Made by a program: the position numbers and the translations under genes. From NCBI GenBank assembly GCA_948441955.1, contig CAOJQZ010000015.1:1-38689 (forward strand): a stretch of 38,689 bases of DNA, read 5' to 3'. Below are positions 7,553 to 16,062 of this stretch, piece after piece. This stretch comes from an uncultured Lachnospiraceae bacterium. GTDB taxonomy: Bacteria > Bacillota > Clostridia > Lachnospirales > Lachnospiraceae. The notes below the pieces were generated by a model that made no database searches, was not told the origin of the DNA, and saw nothing but the letters and a program-made list of their open reading frames with translations. Within the stretch, counting starts at the first letter, position 1; the number at the start of each line of letters is the position of its first letter.

Positions 7553-8935
7553 ATGGCTGGAAGTTTATGGGGAGGCAGGTTTGAAAAAGAGATGGACGAT
7601 ATTGTGAAAAAGTTCAATGCGTCCATCGGGTTTGACCAGAGGATGTACAATGATGACATCGACGGAAGTATTGCACATGTGACAATGCTGGGAGAACAAG
7701 GCATTGTGTCTGTAGAAGAAAAGGAAGCGATTATTGCAGGACTTGAAGATATCCGAAAGGATATTGAAAAGGGTGAAATCGTATTTACGGTGGAGGATGA
7801 GGATATCCATATGGGTATTGAGAGCCGTCTCATTCAGAGAATCGGGGATGTAGGCAAGAAGCTTCACACAGCAAGAAGCAGAAACGATCAGTGCCAGGTG
7901 GACGCAAGGCTGTACGTGAGGCGTGAGATCAAGGAGATTATGGAGAGGCTCCGCTATCTGGAATCCGTGATTTTAGAGAAGGCTGAGAAGTATGCAGAGG
8001 CAATTACCATTGGATTTACCCATCTGCAGCATGCGCAGCCGGTTACGCTGGGATTCATGTTCATGGCATATTTCCAGATGTTTAAGAGGGACCTTCAGAG
8101 ACTTTCGGATACATATGAGAGAATGAATTACTGCCCATTAGGGGCATGCGCCCTTGCAGGCACTACGCTTTCCACCAACCGTCACAGAACCGCAGAGCTT
8201 CTTGGCTTTACCGCACCGACGGAGAATGCAATGGACAGCGTAAGCGACAGAGATTATAGTCTGGAATTTTTGAGCGACGCGGCAATTTCTATGATGCATC
8301 TGTCAAGATGGGCGGAGGAATTTACCTGGTGGAACACGTCAGAATTTTCTTATATTGCCATTGACGACAGCTTCTGCACAGGCAGCAGTATCATGCCTCA
8401 GAAGAAAAATCCGGATATGGCAGAGCTTTTAAGAGGAAAGGTAGGGCGAGTATACGGAGATTTGATGCAGCTTCTGACAGTTATGAAGGGAACGCCTCTT
8501 GCTTATAACAAGGATTTTCAGGAGGATAAGGAAAGTCTCTTTGACGCTATTGATACATGGAAGGACAGTATTACAATTTTTGCTAAAATGTTGGAAAATA
8601 CAGAATTTTGTATGGATATGATTGAGAAGCAGATGGGAAAAGGCTTTTTAAATGCGACAGACATTGCAGAGCATTTTGCAAAGCAGGGGATTCCGTTCAG
8701 GGAGGCCCACGCAATCGTAGGGCGTATGGTGAAGGTGTGTGAGAACCAGAATTGCGATTTTGAGGATCTGACGGATGAGGAGCTTCAAAACATAGACCCA
8801 AGAGTTACAAAGAAAACGCTGGGGGATATCAGTATCCCGGCCTGTGTAGCAGCGCGGGTTTCCTATGGCGGGACAGCGCCGTCTGAGGTAAAAAGGCAGA
8901 TTGAGAAAGAGAAGGAATGGCTTAAGAGCTTCTAA
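7553..8935 (+). CDS. argH: Argininosuccinate lyase
   Basis: A 460-residue cytosolic enzyme of the fumarase/aspartase superfamily that splits argininosuccinate into arginine and fumarate. Diagnostic segments are present: HTARSRNDQ near residue 104, THLQHAQPV, SVSDRDYSLEFL, and the superfamily signature GSSIMPQKKNPD near 275-287 containing the catalytic serine. Length is normal. AAAGGAG lies upstream of the ATG. No argininosuccinate synthetase (argG) is in the window, and the gene lies in an operon behind two CE4 proteins and ahead of an amino-acid symporter, next to arginine-degrading genes. This placement suggests a catabolic role or a related substrate, releasing fumarate that the reductase at 28602-30901 could use. 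A plain biosynthetic role, with argG elsewhere, is also possible. Confidence 0.93.
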   Translation: MAGSLWGGRFEKEMDDIVKKFNASIGFDQRMYNDDIDGSIAHVTMLGEQGIVSVEEKEAIIAGLEDIRKDIEKGEIVFTVEDEDIHMGIESRLIQRIGDVGKKLHTARSRNDQCQVDARLYVRREIKEIMERLRYLESVILEKAEKYAEAITIGFTHLQHAQPVTLGFMFMAYFQMFKRDLQRLSDTYERMNYCPLGACALAGTTLSTNRHRTAELLGFTAPTENAMDSVSDRDYSLEFLSDAAISMMHLSRWAEEFTWWNTSEFSYIAIDDSFCTGSSIMPQKKNPDMAELLRGKVGRVYGDLMQLLTVMKGTPLAYNKDFQEDKESLFDAIDTWKDSITIFAKMLENTEFCMDMIEKQMGKGFLNATDIAEHFAKQGIPFREAHAIVGRMVKVCENQNCDFEDLTDEELQNIDPRVTKKTLGDISIPACVAARVSYGGTAPSEVKRQIEKEKEWLKSF

Positions 8936-8952
8936 AGGAAAGGAGAAACATC

Positions 8953-10482
8953 ATGCAGAAATTATTTGATTTGGTAGACAGCTGGTTTATTGCAATGGCG
9001 CCGGTTACAGACTTTTTATGGAGCTTCCCTACAAACTGGGAATGGTACGCAAATATTCCGGTAATTGGAAGATTTCCGTTTGCAATTGTGCTGCTTGTGG
9101 GCATGGGAATTTATTTTACGGTCAGGACGAAGGGCGTTCAGTTCCGGTTTTTCAAAGAAGGAATCCGGAGTTTGATGAAGAAAAAGAAGGGGGACGTAGG
9201 CGTAAGTCCTCTGGCTTCTTTCCTTTTAAGTACCGCTATGCGGGTAGGTCCGGGAAATCTTACTGGCGTTACGGGAGCCGTAGCAGTAGGCGGCCCCGGA
9301 GCCATTTTCTGGATGTGGATATCGGCGCTTTTTGGAATGGCAAGCTCCTTTATTGAGTCTACTCTTTCACAGATTTTCAAGGAAAAGGACGGGGATGAGT
9401 ATGTGGGAGGACTTCCCTATTACGGACAGAGGCTTCTGGGAAATAAAAAATGGATCGGAATCCTGCTTGCAGTATCATTTATCGCATATGCGATGTCCAG
9501 TATCCCGATTCAGACCTTCCATGTATTTACGGCAACCGGAAAGGCAGTGCAGACAATTACAGGAGTAGAGACAGGGAGAACCTCTGTTTTATATTACGCT
9601 ATAGCGGCTGTTCTGATCATAGGAGTTGCTGCAGTTATTTTTGGCGGTATTAAAAGAGTTACGGCAATTACGGATAAAATGGTTCCGGTTATGGCAGTGA
9701 TCTACGGGGGAATCATTTTGATTCTGGTGGTACTCAACATCCAGTACTTTCCGTCATTTCTGCAGACCATCGTTGTAGGCGCGTTTAAGCCTCAGGCAGT
9801 GTTCGGCGGCGGCTTCGGCGTTGTTCTGTCACAGGGCATCAAGAGGGGACTGCTCTCTAATGAAGCCGGACAGGGAACCATTACCATGTCTGCGGCGGTT
9901 GCAGAACAGGATCATCCCTGTTCACAAGGTTTTATCCAGTCTATCGGCGTTTTTCTGGATACCATTGTGATCTGTACTTTGACAGGATATGTTGTATGCG
10001 GCGCGCACCTCTGGGATAGTGCGGCTTGTGACTGGGAAACGCTGAAATCCTCTACCATTGATGTGTTCCTTCAGTCTGCACAGACATTGGTTCCGGGAAC
10101 GGGTATGGATTCAATTGTAGCATTTATCATCTGTGTCTGCTACGCACTGTTCGCATTTACGACACTGCTTGGTCTTGTATCCTTTGCGGTAATTGCCGGA
10201 ACGAGGATTACAAAATCGGCGAAATGTACGAATCTTGTGCGGGTATTAGGCTCTCTGATTTTTGTTCCGATTGGCGTGCTTTGTGTTCTTTCAGGGCAGG
10301 AGCTTGACAACCTTTGGAATGTGACGGATTTTATTAATATTGCGCTTGTATTTGTTAACGCACCGGTAATTCTTATGGGAGCCAAATATGCTTACGCGGC
10401 TCTGCGGGATTATATGAAGAATGGCGGGGAGAGCTTCGTATCAGCGGATATAGGACTAGAAAGCGAGATTTGGAGAAAGTAA
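8953..10482 (+). CDS. AGCS-family sodium:amino acid (alanine/glycine-type) symporter
   Basis: A 509-residue integral membrane protein with about ten to eleven hydrophobic segments. Family motifs are clear: GGPGAIFWMWISALFGM near residue 115, and GIKRGLLSNEAGQGTITMSA with the following HPCSQGFIQSIGVFLDTIV in the centre. Members carry alanine or glycine with sodium. Two departures are visible: the first-helix GTGN motif is replaced by GPGNLTGVTG, and the ion-binding loop has GQGTITMS in place of the commoner GSGSAP, so the substrate may not be alanine. It is the last gene of the operon with argH (17-base gap) and ends at a strong terminator, so it probably imports the amino acid or derivative that the operon degrades. 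Confidence 0.88.
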   Translation: MQKLFDLVDSWFIAMAPVTDFLWSFPTNWEWYANIPVIGRFPFAIVLLVGMGIYFTVRTKGVQFRFFKEGIRSLMKKKKGDVGVSPLASFLLSTAMRVGPGNLTGVTGAVAVGGPGAIFWMWISALFGMASSFIESTLSQIFKEKDGDEYVGGLPYYGQRLLGNKKWIGILLAVSFIAYAMSSIPIQTFHVFTATGKAVQTITGVETGRTSVLYYAIAAVLIIGVAAVIFGGIKRVTAITDKMVPVMAVIYGGIILILVVLNIQYFPSFLQTIVVGAFKPQAVFGGGFGVVLSQGIKRGLLSNEAGQGTITMSAAVAEQDHPCSQGFIQSIGVFLDTIVICTLTGYVVCGAHLWDSAACDWETLKSSTIDVFLQSAQTLVPGTGMDSIVAFIICVCYALFAFTTLLGLVSFAVIAGTRITKSAKCTNLVRVLGSLIFVPIGVLCVLSGQELDNLWNVTDFINIALVFVNAPVILMGAKYAYAALRDYMKNGGESFVSADIGLESEIWRK

Positions 10483-10492
10483 AATGGAGTGG

Positions 10493-10528
10493 AAATCAAC
10501 TGTGGGTCAAACTACAGTTGATTTTTTT
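10493..10528 (+). terminator. Intrinsic terminator after the symporter gene
   Basis: An 11-bp stem (AAATCAACTGT at 10493-10503 with ACAGTTGATTT at 10514-10524), a 10-base loop and a T-run through 10528. Confidence 0.85.
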
Positions 10529-10546
10529 ATTCTGATTAAATACAAT
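10518..10546 (+). promoter_or_regulatory. Candidate promoter of the YitT gene
   Basis: TTGATT at 10518-10523 and TACAAT at 10541-10546 are 17 bases apart, overlapping the preceding terminator. The start would fall near 10553, so an ATG at 10558 would be almost leaderless and the ATG at 10603 is preferred. Confidence 0.4.
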
Positions 10547-10602
10547 ATGGATATGGAATGAAAGAACAGAATTATAACTTAAGAACAGGAGATATTACCA
10601 AA

Positions 10603-11451
10603 ATGAAAAGAACGATCCGAGAATTATTTGTGATGACGATAGCTACGCTTATTATTGCGTCAGCAGTATTTTTCTTCTTAATTCCAAGCCATGCGGCGGT
10701 CAGTTCAGTGTCTGGTCTGGCGATTGTATTGTCTAATTTTGTACCCTTATCTGTATCAGCGATTACTATGATTCTGAATGTTATCCTGCTGATAGCTGGT
10801 TTTCTGCTTTGCGGGCATGAATTCGGGTTCAAAACAATATATACTTCCATTTTGCTACCGGTATTTATCGGTATCTTTGAGATATTGCTGCCAAATAACA
10901 GCTCGATTTCCGGTGATGCCATGCTTGATGTGGCCTGCTATATCTTTACAGTAAGCGTGGGGCTTAGTATTCTGTTTAACATGAATGCCTCTTCAGGAGG
11001 GCTTGACATTGTAGCAAAGATATTGAATAGGTATCTGCATATGGATCTCGGTAAAGCAATGAGCGTCAGTGGTATGCTGGTGGCGCTTAGCTCGGCATTT
11101 GTGTATGATAAGAAGACAGTGGTGTTAAGTGTTCTGGGGACTTATCTGAATGGTATGGTTCTGGATCATTTCATTTTCGGACAGAATGTTAAGAGAAGGG
11201 TGTGCATTATTTCAAAGGATAAAGAGAAGCAGATCCGTGACTGGATTTTGTATACTCTGAAAAGCGGGGCAACGATCTATCAGGCAGAGGGGGCATATGA
11301 GGGTTCATTCCAGAATGAGATTATTACCATTGTTGATAAAAACGAATACCAGAAATTAATGCAGTATGTTATCAAGGAGGATCCGGCGGCTTTTATTACC
11401 GTCTATAATGTCAGTGATATGCGTTATGTTCCAAAGAACGGGAGAAGTTGA
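10603..11451 (+). CDS. YitT-family membrane protein (DUF161 plus DUF2179)
   Basis: A 282-residue membrane protein with five to six hydrophobic segments in the first 200 residues, including the family hallmarks FFLIPSHAA and MNASSGGLDIVAKIL, and a soluble C-terminal DUF2179 domain (about 195-282; RRVCIISKDKEKQIRDWIL). The family is widespread in Firmicutes; its transport or regulatory role is not established. The start at 10603 gives the usual family length and has AGGAG upstream; an in-frame ATG at 10558 would add 15 residues but lies at the predicted transcription start. It sits alone between the argH-symporter operon and the arginine deiminase operon, on the same strand. Confidence 0.85.
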   Translation: MKRTIRELFVMTIATLIIASAVFFFLIPSHAAVSSVSGLAIVLSNFVPLSVSAITMILNVILLIAGFLLCGHEFGFKTIYTSILLPVFIGIFEILLPNNSSISGDAMLDVACYIFTVSVGLSILFNMNASSGGLDIVAKILNRYLHMDLGKAMSVSGMLVALSSAFVYDKKTVVLSVLGTYLNGMVLDHFIFGQNVKRRVCIISKDKEKQIRDWILYTLKSGATIYQAEGAYEGSFQNEIITIVDKNEYQKLMQYVIKEDPAAFITVYNVSDMRYVPKNGRS

Positions 11452-11515
11452 AATATAACTTAAGAAGGGAACCATAACAGTAACGTTAAAATACGTCAAA
11501 TCTCTCTCAGAATGT

Positions 11516-11583
11516 CCGACAAAGGTTCCAGGGAAATAATATAATAAAATTACAGACCGGAATGCTGTTAAAGGGTGTTCCGG
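11516..11583 (+). promoter_or_regulatory. Candidate promoter and leader hairpin of the arginine deiminase operon
   Basis: TATAAT at 11540-11545 is preceded at 18 bases by CCGACA (11516-11521), a weak -35. In the leader, CCGGAA (11557-11562) and TTCCGG (11578-11583) can form a hairpin about 15 bases before the GGAGGAGGG ribosome site. I found no convincing ArgR box; a weak -35 suggests an activator. Confidence 0.4.
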
Positions 11584-11611
11584 AGTAAACCACGAACAAA
11601 GGAGGAGGGTC

Positions 11612-12838
11612 ATGGCAATTAAAGTAAAAAGCGAGATCGGCAGGCTTAAAAAAGTCATGCTCCACAGGCCTGGAAAGGAATTAGAACACCTTGTTCCAGG
11701 AGACCTGGAACGGCTGCTTTTTGACGATATTCCTTATCTTAAAACCGCCCAGAATGAGCATGATTTATTTGCAGGAATCATGAGAGGGCAGGGGGTGGAG
11801 GTCGTTTATCTGGAGGATCTGACAGCAGATGTCCTGAACGATAGTGAGGAATTAAGGGAGCAGTTTATTAAGCAGTTTATCGCAGAAGGAAATGTTGCGG
11901 ATGAGAAGATGAAGGAGTACTTGTTTTCTTACCTTTCAGGCATCCCGGATGCAAAGGAGCTGGTTCTTAAGCTGATGTCAGGTGTGAGGGCAGGGGAGCT
12001 CAAGGTAAAAACAAACCGTCCGCTGGTTAATTTGATAAAAAAAGACAGCCAGTTTATCCTTGATCCTATCCCCAATCTATATTTTACAAGGGATCCCTTT
12101 GCATGTATCGGAAACGGAGTCAGTTTAAACTGTATGTATTCCCGCACAAGAAGAAGGGAGACGCTTTTTGGGAAATATGTGCTTATGAATCACCCGGATT
12201 TTGCGGGACAGGTGCCGTTCTATTATAAAAGAGAAATGCCCTATTCCATTGAGGGGGGAGATATTCTTAACCTAAGCAGCAAGCTTCTGGCAATCGGTAT
12301 TTCACAACGGACTACGGCAGAGGCAATCGAGCTTCTGGCCCAGAATATTTTTGCAGATGAGACGTCAGAGATAGAGACAATCCTGGCGCTTGATATACCG
12401 GCTGTCCGTGCGTTTATGCATCTGGATACCGTGTGTACACAGGTGGACTATGACAAGTTTACAATTCATCCGGGAATTCTGGGAACTCTGCGTATATTTG
12501 AAATTAAAAAAGGAGACAAGAAAGGGGAACTGGATGTTCTGGAGGTACATGCTTCCTTAGGAGAGGCGCTGGCCGCCCATCTTGGTCTTGACAAGGTTAC
12601 GTTGATTCAGTGCGGCGGCAAGGATACCATTGCATCGGAACGCGAGCAGTGGAACGACGGCTCCAATACTCTGTGCATTGAGCCGGGAAGAGTGGTCGTA
12701 TATGACAGAAATTATGTGACAAATCAGATTTTAAGAGAGAATGGAGTACAGGTGCTTGAGATGGCAAGCTCGGAGCTCTCACGGGGAAGGGGCGGTCCGC
12801 GCTGCATGAGCATGCCGCTTTTACGGGAAGATATTTAA
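11612..12838 (+). CDS. arcA: Arginine deiminase
   Basis: A 408-residue cytosolic enzyme that hydrolyses arginine to citrulline and ammonia, the first step of the ADI pathway. The guanidine-modifying fold is shown by FTRDPF, EGGDILNL (substrate-binding Glu/Asp), the catalytic-site His in MHLDTVCTQVD, and the nucleophile Cys398 in GGPRCMSMPL at the C-terminus. Length is typical. GGAGGAGGG precedes the ATG. It heads a four-gene operon with gaps of 28, 17 and 15 bases: ornithine carbamoyltransferase, the LOR/SDH-type protein and carbamate kinase. No arginine/ornithine antiporter (arcD) is present in the operon; the AGCS symporter upstream is a possible substitute. Confidence 0.97.
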   Translation: MAIKVKSEIGRLKKVMLHRPGKELEHLVPGDLERLLFDDIPYLKTAQNEHDLFAGIMRGQGVEVVYLEDLTADVLNDSEELREQFIKQFIAEGNVADEKMKEYLFSYLSGIPDAKELVLKLMSGVRAGELKVKTNRPLVNLIKKDSQFILDPIPNLYFTRDPFACIGNGVSLNCMYSRTRRRETLFGKYVLMNHPDFAGQVPFYYKREMPYSIEGGDILNLSSKLLAIGISQRTTAEAIELLAQNIFADETSEIETILALDIPAVRAFMHLDTVCTQVDYDKFTIHPGILGTLRIFEIKKGDKKGELDVLEVHASLGEALAAHLGLDKVTLIQCGGKDTIASEREQWNDGSNTLCIEPGRVVVYDRNYVTNQILRENGVQVLEMASSELSRGRGGPRCMSMPLLREDI

Positions 12839-12866
12839 AAAAATAAAAACATAAAGGAGACAAAAA

Positions 12867-13859
12867 ATGGCAGTAAATATCAGAGGAAAAAACTATTTAA
12901 AGCTTTTGGACTATTCATCAGAGGAGATGCGTTACCTTCTGGACCTTGCAAAGAACTTCAAAGACATGAAGCGGGCAGGCGTTCCTCATAAATACCTGGA
13001 AGGAAAGAACATTGTCCTTCTTTTTGAAAAGACATCTACCAGAACGCGCTGTTCTTTTGAGGTGGCGGGAATGGATCTGGGAATGGGGGTTACTTATTTG
13101 GATCCAGGCAGCAGCCAGATGGGAAAGAAGGAGAGTATTGCGGATACGGCACGAGTGCTTGGCAGAATGTATGACGGTATCGAATATCGGGGCTTCAGCC
13201 AGGAGCTGGTAGAGCAGCTTGCAGAATATGCAGGAGTACCGGTATGGAACGGACTTACAGATCAGTTCCACCCGACACAGATGCTTGCGGACCTTCTGAC
13301 TATTGAGGAAAAATTCGGAAGACTGAAAGGCATTAACTTTACCTACATGGGAGACGCAAGAAATAATATGGGTAATTCCCTGATGATTGCATGTGCAAAG
13401 ATGGGACTTAACTTTACCGCATGCGCGCCGAAAGAGCTTTTCCCGGAGGACTCTCTGGTTGAGGAGGCAAGAAAGCTTGCGGCAGAAAACGGCTGTACCG
13501 TGCGTCTGACTGAGGATGTAGAGGAGGGCGCAGGAAACGCAGATGTTATCTATACAGATATCTGGGTATCAATGGGCGAACCGGAGGAAGTATGGGAAAC
13601 GAGAATCGGCCTGCTTAAAAAATATCAGGTAAATGAAAGAGTTATGAAGCTTGCGAAGGATACAGCCATCTTTATGCATTGCCTGCCGTCCTTCCACGAT
13701 ACAAATACAACTGTTGGAGCGCAGATTGCAGAGAAATTCGGCATTACGGAGATGGAGGTTACAGACGAAGTGTTTGAGTCAAAGCAGTCGGTGGTGTTTG
13801 ACGAAGCAGAGAATCGTATGCACACAATTAAAGCAGTTGTATATGCTACACTTAAATAG
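12867..13859 (+). CDS. arcB: Ornithine carbamoyltransferase (catabolic)
   Basis: A 330-residue enzyme that exchanges citrulline and phosphate with ornithine and carbamoyl phosphate. The carbamoyl-phosphate motif STRTR is near residues 57-61, followed by HPTQMLADLLT, the GDARNNMGNS segment and the ornithine-binding HCLP (His271-Cys272). Length is normal for an OTCase. The place between arcA and carbamate kinase indicates the phosphorolytic, catabolic direction. The same protein in a biosynthetic setting would be called argF; sequence alone does not separate the two. Confidence 0.96.
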   Translation: MAVNIRGKNYLKLLDYSSEEMRYLLDLAKNFKDMKRAGVPHKYLEGKNIVLLFEKTSTRTRCSFEVAGMDLGMGVTYLDPGSSQMGKKESIADTARVLGRMYDGIEYRGFSQELVEQLAEYAGVPVWNGLTDQFHPTQMLADLLTIEEKFGRLKGINFTYMGDARNNMGNSLMIACAKMGLNFTACAPKELFPEDSLVEEARKLAAENGCTVRLTEDVEEGAGNADVIYTDIWVSMGEPEEVWETRIGLLKKYQVNERVMKLAKDTAIFMHCLPSFHDTNTTVGAQIAEKFGITEMEVTDEVFESKQSVVFDEAENRMHTIKAVVYATLK

Positions 13860-13876
13860 TCGAAAGGAGAAAAGTT

Positions 13877-14980
13877 ATGTCGTTTGAAATGCCTGTATAT
13901 CATCATCCTGACTTTACAAAGGATATTTTTGTAAATGCGCCGGACGTAAAGTATGAAGCAGCAGAAAAAGACGGCGTTGCGCCGGAGAATTATCACAGCA
14001 CCTCCATGTATCCGGAATATTTTAAGATTGACGGCGAGTGGAGGCTGGCGGAGGAAAGCCGCATGGATTCCTGTGTAGTGCTTCGTGAAAATGGTCATCT
14101 TGATGTAGTAGAAGCAAGAAATATTAAAGCGGGCGACAAGGTGATGCTTGGACGGACCGAGAAGTGCGAGGATGGAATCTATATGCACTGCCGCGGCTTT
14201 GAGGAAGAAGGGGAAGCCCTGGATGATCAGTTTGTATTCCGGCAGGGAAGAAGCCGGGAAACTTCCTATGCCCGTGATTATGACAAGCTGTTTGACCTTT
14301 TAAAATATGAAAAAGAGCACGGAGGAAAAGTGGTATGGGTGATGGGTCCGGCTTTCGCTTTTGACGCAGACGCAAGAGCGGCCATGTCGGCGCTGATTGA
14401 CGCAGGCTACGCTCAGGCGCTTCTGGCCGGAAATGCCCTTGCTACGCACGACCTTGAGGGGGCGCTGCTCCATACGGCGCTGGGACAGGACATTTATACC
14501 CAGAAATCACAGCCCAACGGCCACTATAACCATCTGGACGTGTGCAATAAGGTAAGAAGGAGCGGCTCCATTCCGCAGTTTATTAAGGACTATAATTTGA
14601 ATGACGGCATTATCTGCAGCTGTGTGAGAAACAATGTTCCCATTGTCCTGGCCGGCTCTATCCGGGACGATGGTCCTCTGCCGGAGGTTATCGGGGATGT
14701 TTATGAGGCGGCAAATACAATGAGGGATCAGGTGCGTGACTGTACCACGGTCATCTGTCTTGCGACAATGCTTCATACCATAGCCACAGGAAATATGACT
14801 CCGTCCTTCCGTGTGTTAGAGGATGGAACCGTCCGCCCGGTTTATCTGTATACCGTAGACGCAGACGAGTTTGTAGTAAATAAGCTTCTTGATAGAGGAA
14901 GCTTAAGCGCCACAACAATTGTGACGAATGTACAGGACTTTATTACCCTTGTGGCAAAGGGATTAGGAGTTATGAAATAA
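13877..14980 (+). CDS. TIGR00300 / LOR-SDH-region protein, probable ornithine cyclodeaminase
   Basis: A 367-residue protein of the LOR/SDH conserved-region family (TIGR00300). Characteristic segments are GNALATHDLEGALL, the NNVPIVLAGSIRDDGPLPEV block, ATMLHTIATGN, and a C-terminal DRGSLSATTIVTNVQDF. Members include the C-terminal half of cyanobacterial ArgZ/AgrE and an archaeal ornithine cyclodeaminase, which convert ornithine to proline and ammonia with NAD. The N-terminal 120 residues hold a small beta-rich region (ENGHLDVVEARNIKAGDKV). In ArgZ/AgrE this domain is fused to an arginine-hydrolysing domain; here arginine deiminase is a separate gene in the same operon, which gives an independent reason to expect ornithine as substrate. 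It lacks the STRTR motif, so it is not a carbamoyltransferase. The reaction is inferred from the family and the operon. Confidence 0.8.
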   Translation: MSFEMPVYHHPDFTKDIFVNAPDVKYEAAEKDGVAPENYHSTSMYPEYFKIDGEWRLAEESRMDSCVVLRENGHLDVVEARNIKAGDKVMLGRTEKCEDGIYMHCRGFEEEGEALDDQFVFRQGRSRETSYARDYDKLFDLLKYEKEHGGKVVWVMGPAFAFDADARAAMSALIDAGYAQALLAGNALATHDLEGALLHTALGQDIYTQKSQPNGHYNHLDVCNKVRRSGSIPQFIKDYNLNDGIICSCVRNNVPIVLAGSIRDDGPLPEVIGDVYEAANTMRDQVRDCTTVICLATMLHTIATGNMTPSFRVLEDGTVRPVYLYTVDADEFVVNKLLDRGSLSATTIVTNVQDFITLVAKGLGVMK

Positions 14981-14995
14981 GGAGACGCGGGGGCT

Positions 14996-15937
14996 ATGGA
15001 AAAAATTGTGATTGCGCTGGGGGGCAATGCACTGCAGGCAAAAAATACTGCTCCGACAGCAGAAGGACAGCTAAAAGTAGTAAAAAAAACCTGCGAAAAA
15101 ATCGCTGACATCAGCAGCAGAGGATACGAAGTGGCGATTGTGCATGGAAACGGTCCTCAGATAGGACGCATTCTGCTGGCATCGGAGACGGCCAGGGATG
15201 TTACGCCGGCTATGCCATTTGATGTGTGCGGAGCTATGAGTCAGGGATATATAGGCTATCATATTCAGCAGGCATTAAAATATGCATTAAGTATGCGCAA
15301 CAGAAATGTTCCGGTGCTTACTGTTGCCACCCAGATAGTTGTAGATGAAAATGATCCGGGATTTACGAATCCGACAAAACCCATCGGACCGTTTTACAGT
15401 GAAGAAGAGGCAAGGATTCTGACAGAGGAAAAGGGTTATACAATGACAGAGGATGCAGGAAGGGGATGGCGGAGGGTTGTAGCGTCGCCGATTCCCAGAA
15501 AAATAGTGGAGATTGATTCCATCCGGCATCTCTGGGATTCCTCTATTGTCATATCCTGCGGAGGCGGAGGTATTCCGGTCATTGAAAAGATGGACGGGAC
15601 CTTAGAAGGAGTGGCTGCTGTCATTGATAAGGATTTTGCAGCGGAGCTTCTGGCCGAACAGGTAGAGGCCGATGTGCTGATTATATTGACGGAGGTTGAA
15701 AAGGTAGCAGTCAACTGGGGAAAAGAAAATCAGCAGGATTTGGAGCATATGAGCCTGAAGGAGGCAGTGCAGTACATTGAAGAAGGGCAGTTTGCACCTG
15801 GAAGCATGCTCCCCAAGGTAGAAGCCGCTATGAAATTTGCGAGGACATATCCGGATAAAAAAGCAATAATAACAAGTCTTGATAAGGCGATAGACGCGCT
15901 GGAAGGAAAGACTGGAACCGTAGTAACATTTGCATAA
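14996..15937 (+). CDS. arcC: Carbamate kinase
   Basis: A 313-residue amino-acid-kinase-fold enzyme that transfers the phosphate of carbamoyl phosphate to ADP, giving ATP, ammonia and carbon dioxide. Recognised by the N-terminal IVIALGGNALQ, VAIVHGNGPQIG, PTKPIGPFY, the RRVVASPIPRKIVE segment, CGGGGIPVI and FAPGSMLPKVEA. Length is normal. It closes the arginine operon and is the ATP-yielding step. Its stop codon is followed at once by palindromic repeat copy B, which probably also marks the end of the transcript. Confidence 0.97.
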   Translation: MEKIVIALGGNALQAKNTAPTAEGQLKVVKKTCEKIADISSRGYEVAIVHGNGPQIGRILLASETARDVTPAMPFDVCGAMSQGYIGYHIQQALKYALSMRNRNVPVLTVATQIVVDENDPGFTNPTKPIGPFYSEEEARILTEEKGYTMTEDAGRGWRRVVASPIPRKIVEIDSIRHLWDSSIVISCGGGGIPVIEKMDGTLEGVAAVIDKDFAAELLAEQVEADVLIILTEVEKVAVNWGKENQQDLEHMSLKEAVQYIEEGQFAPGSMLPKVEAAMKFARTYPDKKAIITSLDKAIDALEGKTGTVVTFA

Positions 15938-15996
15938 GGGACAGGGTATTTTCAATCTGGGACGTAGTAAAATTGATTTTACTACGTCCCAGATTG
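15938..15996 (+). repeat. Palindromic intergenic repeat, copy B
   Basis: GGGACAGGGTATTTT begins on the first base after the arcC stop codon (15938-15952). A 21-bp stem follows: 15953-15973 pairs with 15976-15996 around a 2-base turn, core AATCTGGGACGTAGTAAAAT. It differs from copies A and C in the joint (TATTTTC in place of TAAAATG). A promoter for the next gene begins 4 bases later, so the element separates two transcription units. Confidence 0.9.
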
Positions 15997-15999
15997 TTA

Positions 16000-16028
16000 T
16001 TGAGGAAGTATTCGAATTTTGATACAAT
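16000..16028 (+). promoter_or_regulatory. Candidate promoter of the cysteine desulfidase-like gene
   Basis: TTGAGG at 16000-16005 and TACAAT at 16023-16028 are 17 bases apart, directly after repeat copy B. A start near 16035 leaves room for CGGAGAG and excludes upstream in-frame starts that lie in the repeat. Confidence 0.5.
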
Positions 16029-16062
16029 AAATAAATCAGGGCAGAAACGGAGAGAAAATAAA

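Noticed and set aside
11453..11611. ArgR (ARG box) or catabolite-control site in the arcA leader.
   Set aside because: The A/T-rich stretches and the AACGTTAA segment do not match either consensus well enough to claim a site.
13877..14980. First thought to be a YgeW-type or other carbamoyltransferase because it lies between arcB and carbamate kinase.
   Set aside because: The STRTR and HCLP motifs are absent, and segments such as GNALATHDLEGALL match the TIGR00300/LOR-SDH family.
15973..16062. A 30-codon N-terminal extension of the cysteine desulfidase-like gene.
   Set aside because: It begins in the palindromic repeat and ahead of the predicted promoter; the ATG at 16063 has a proper ribosome site and matches the family start.
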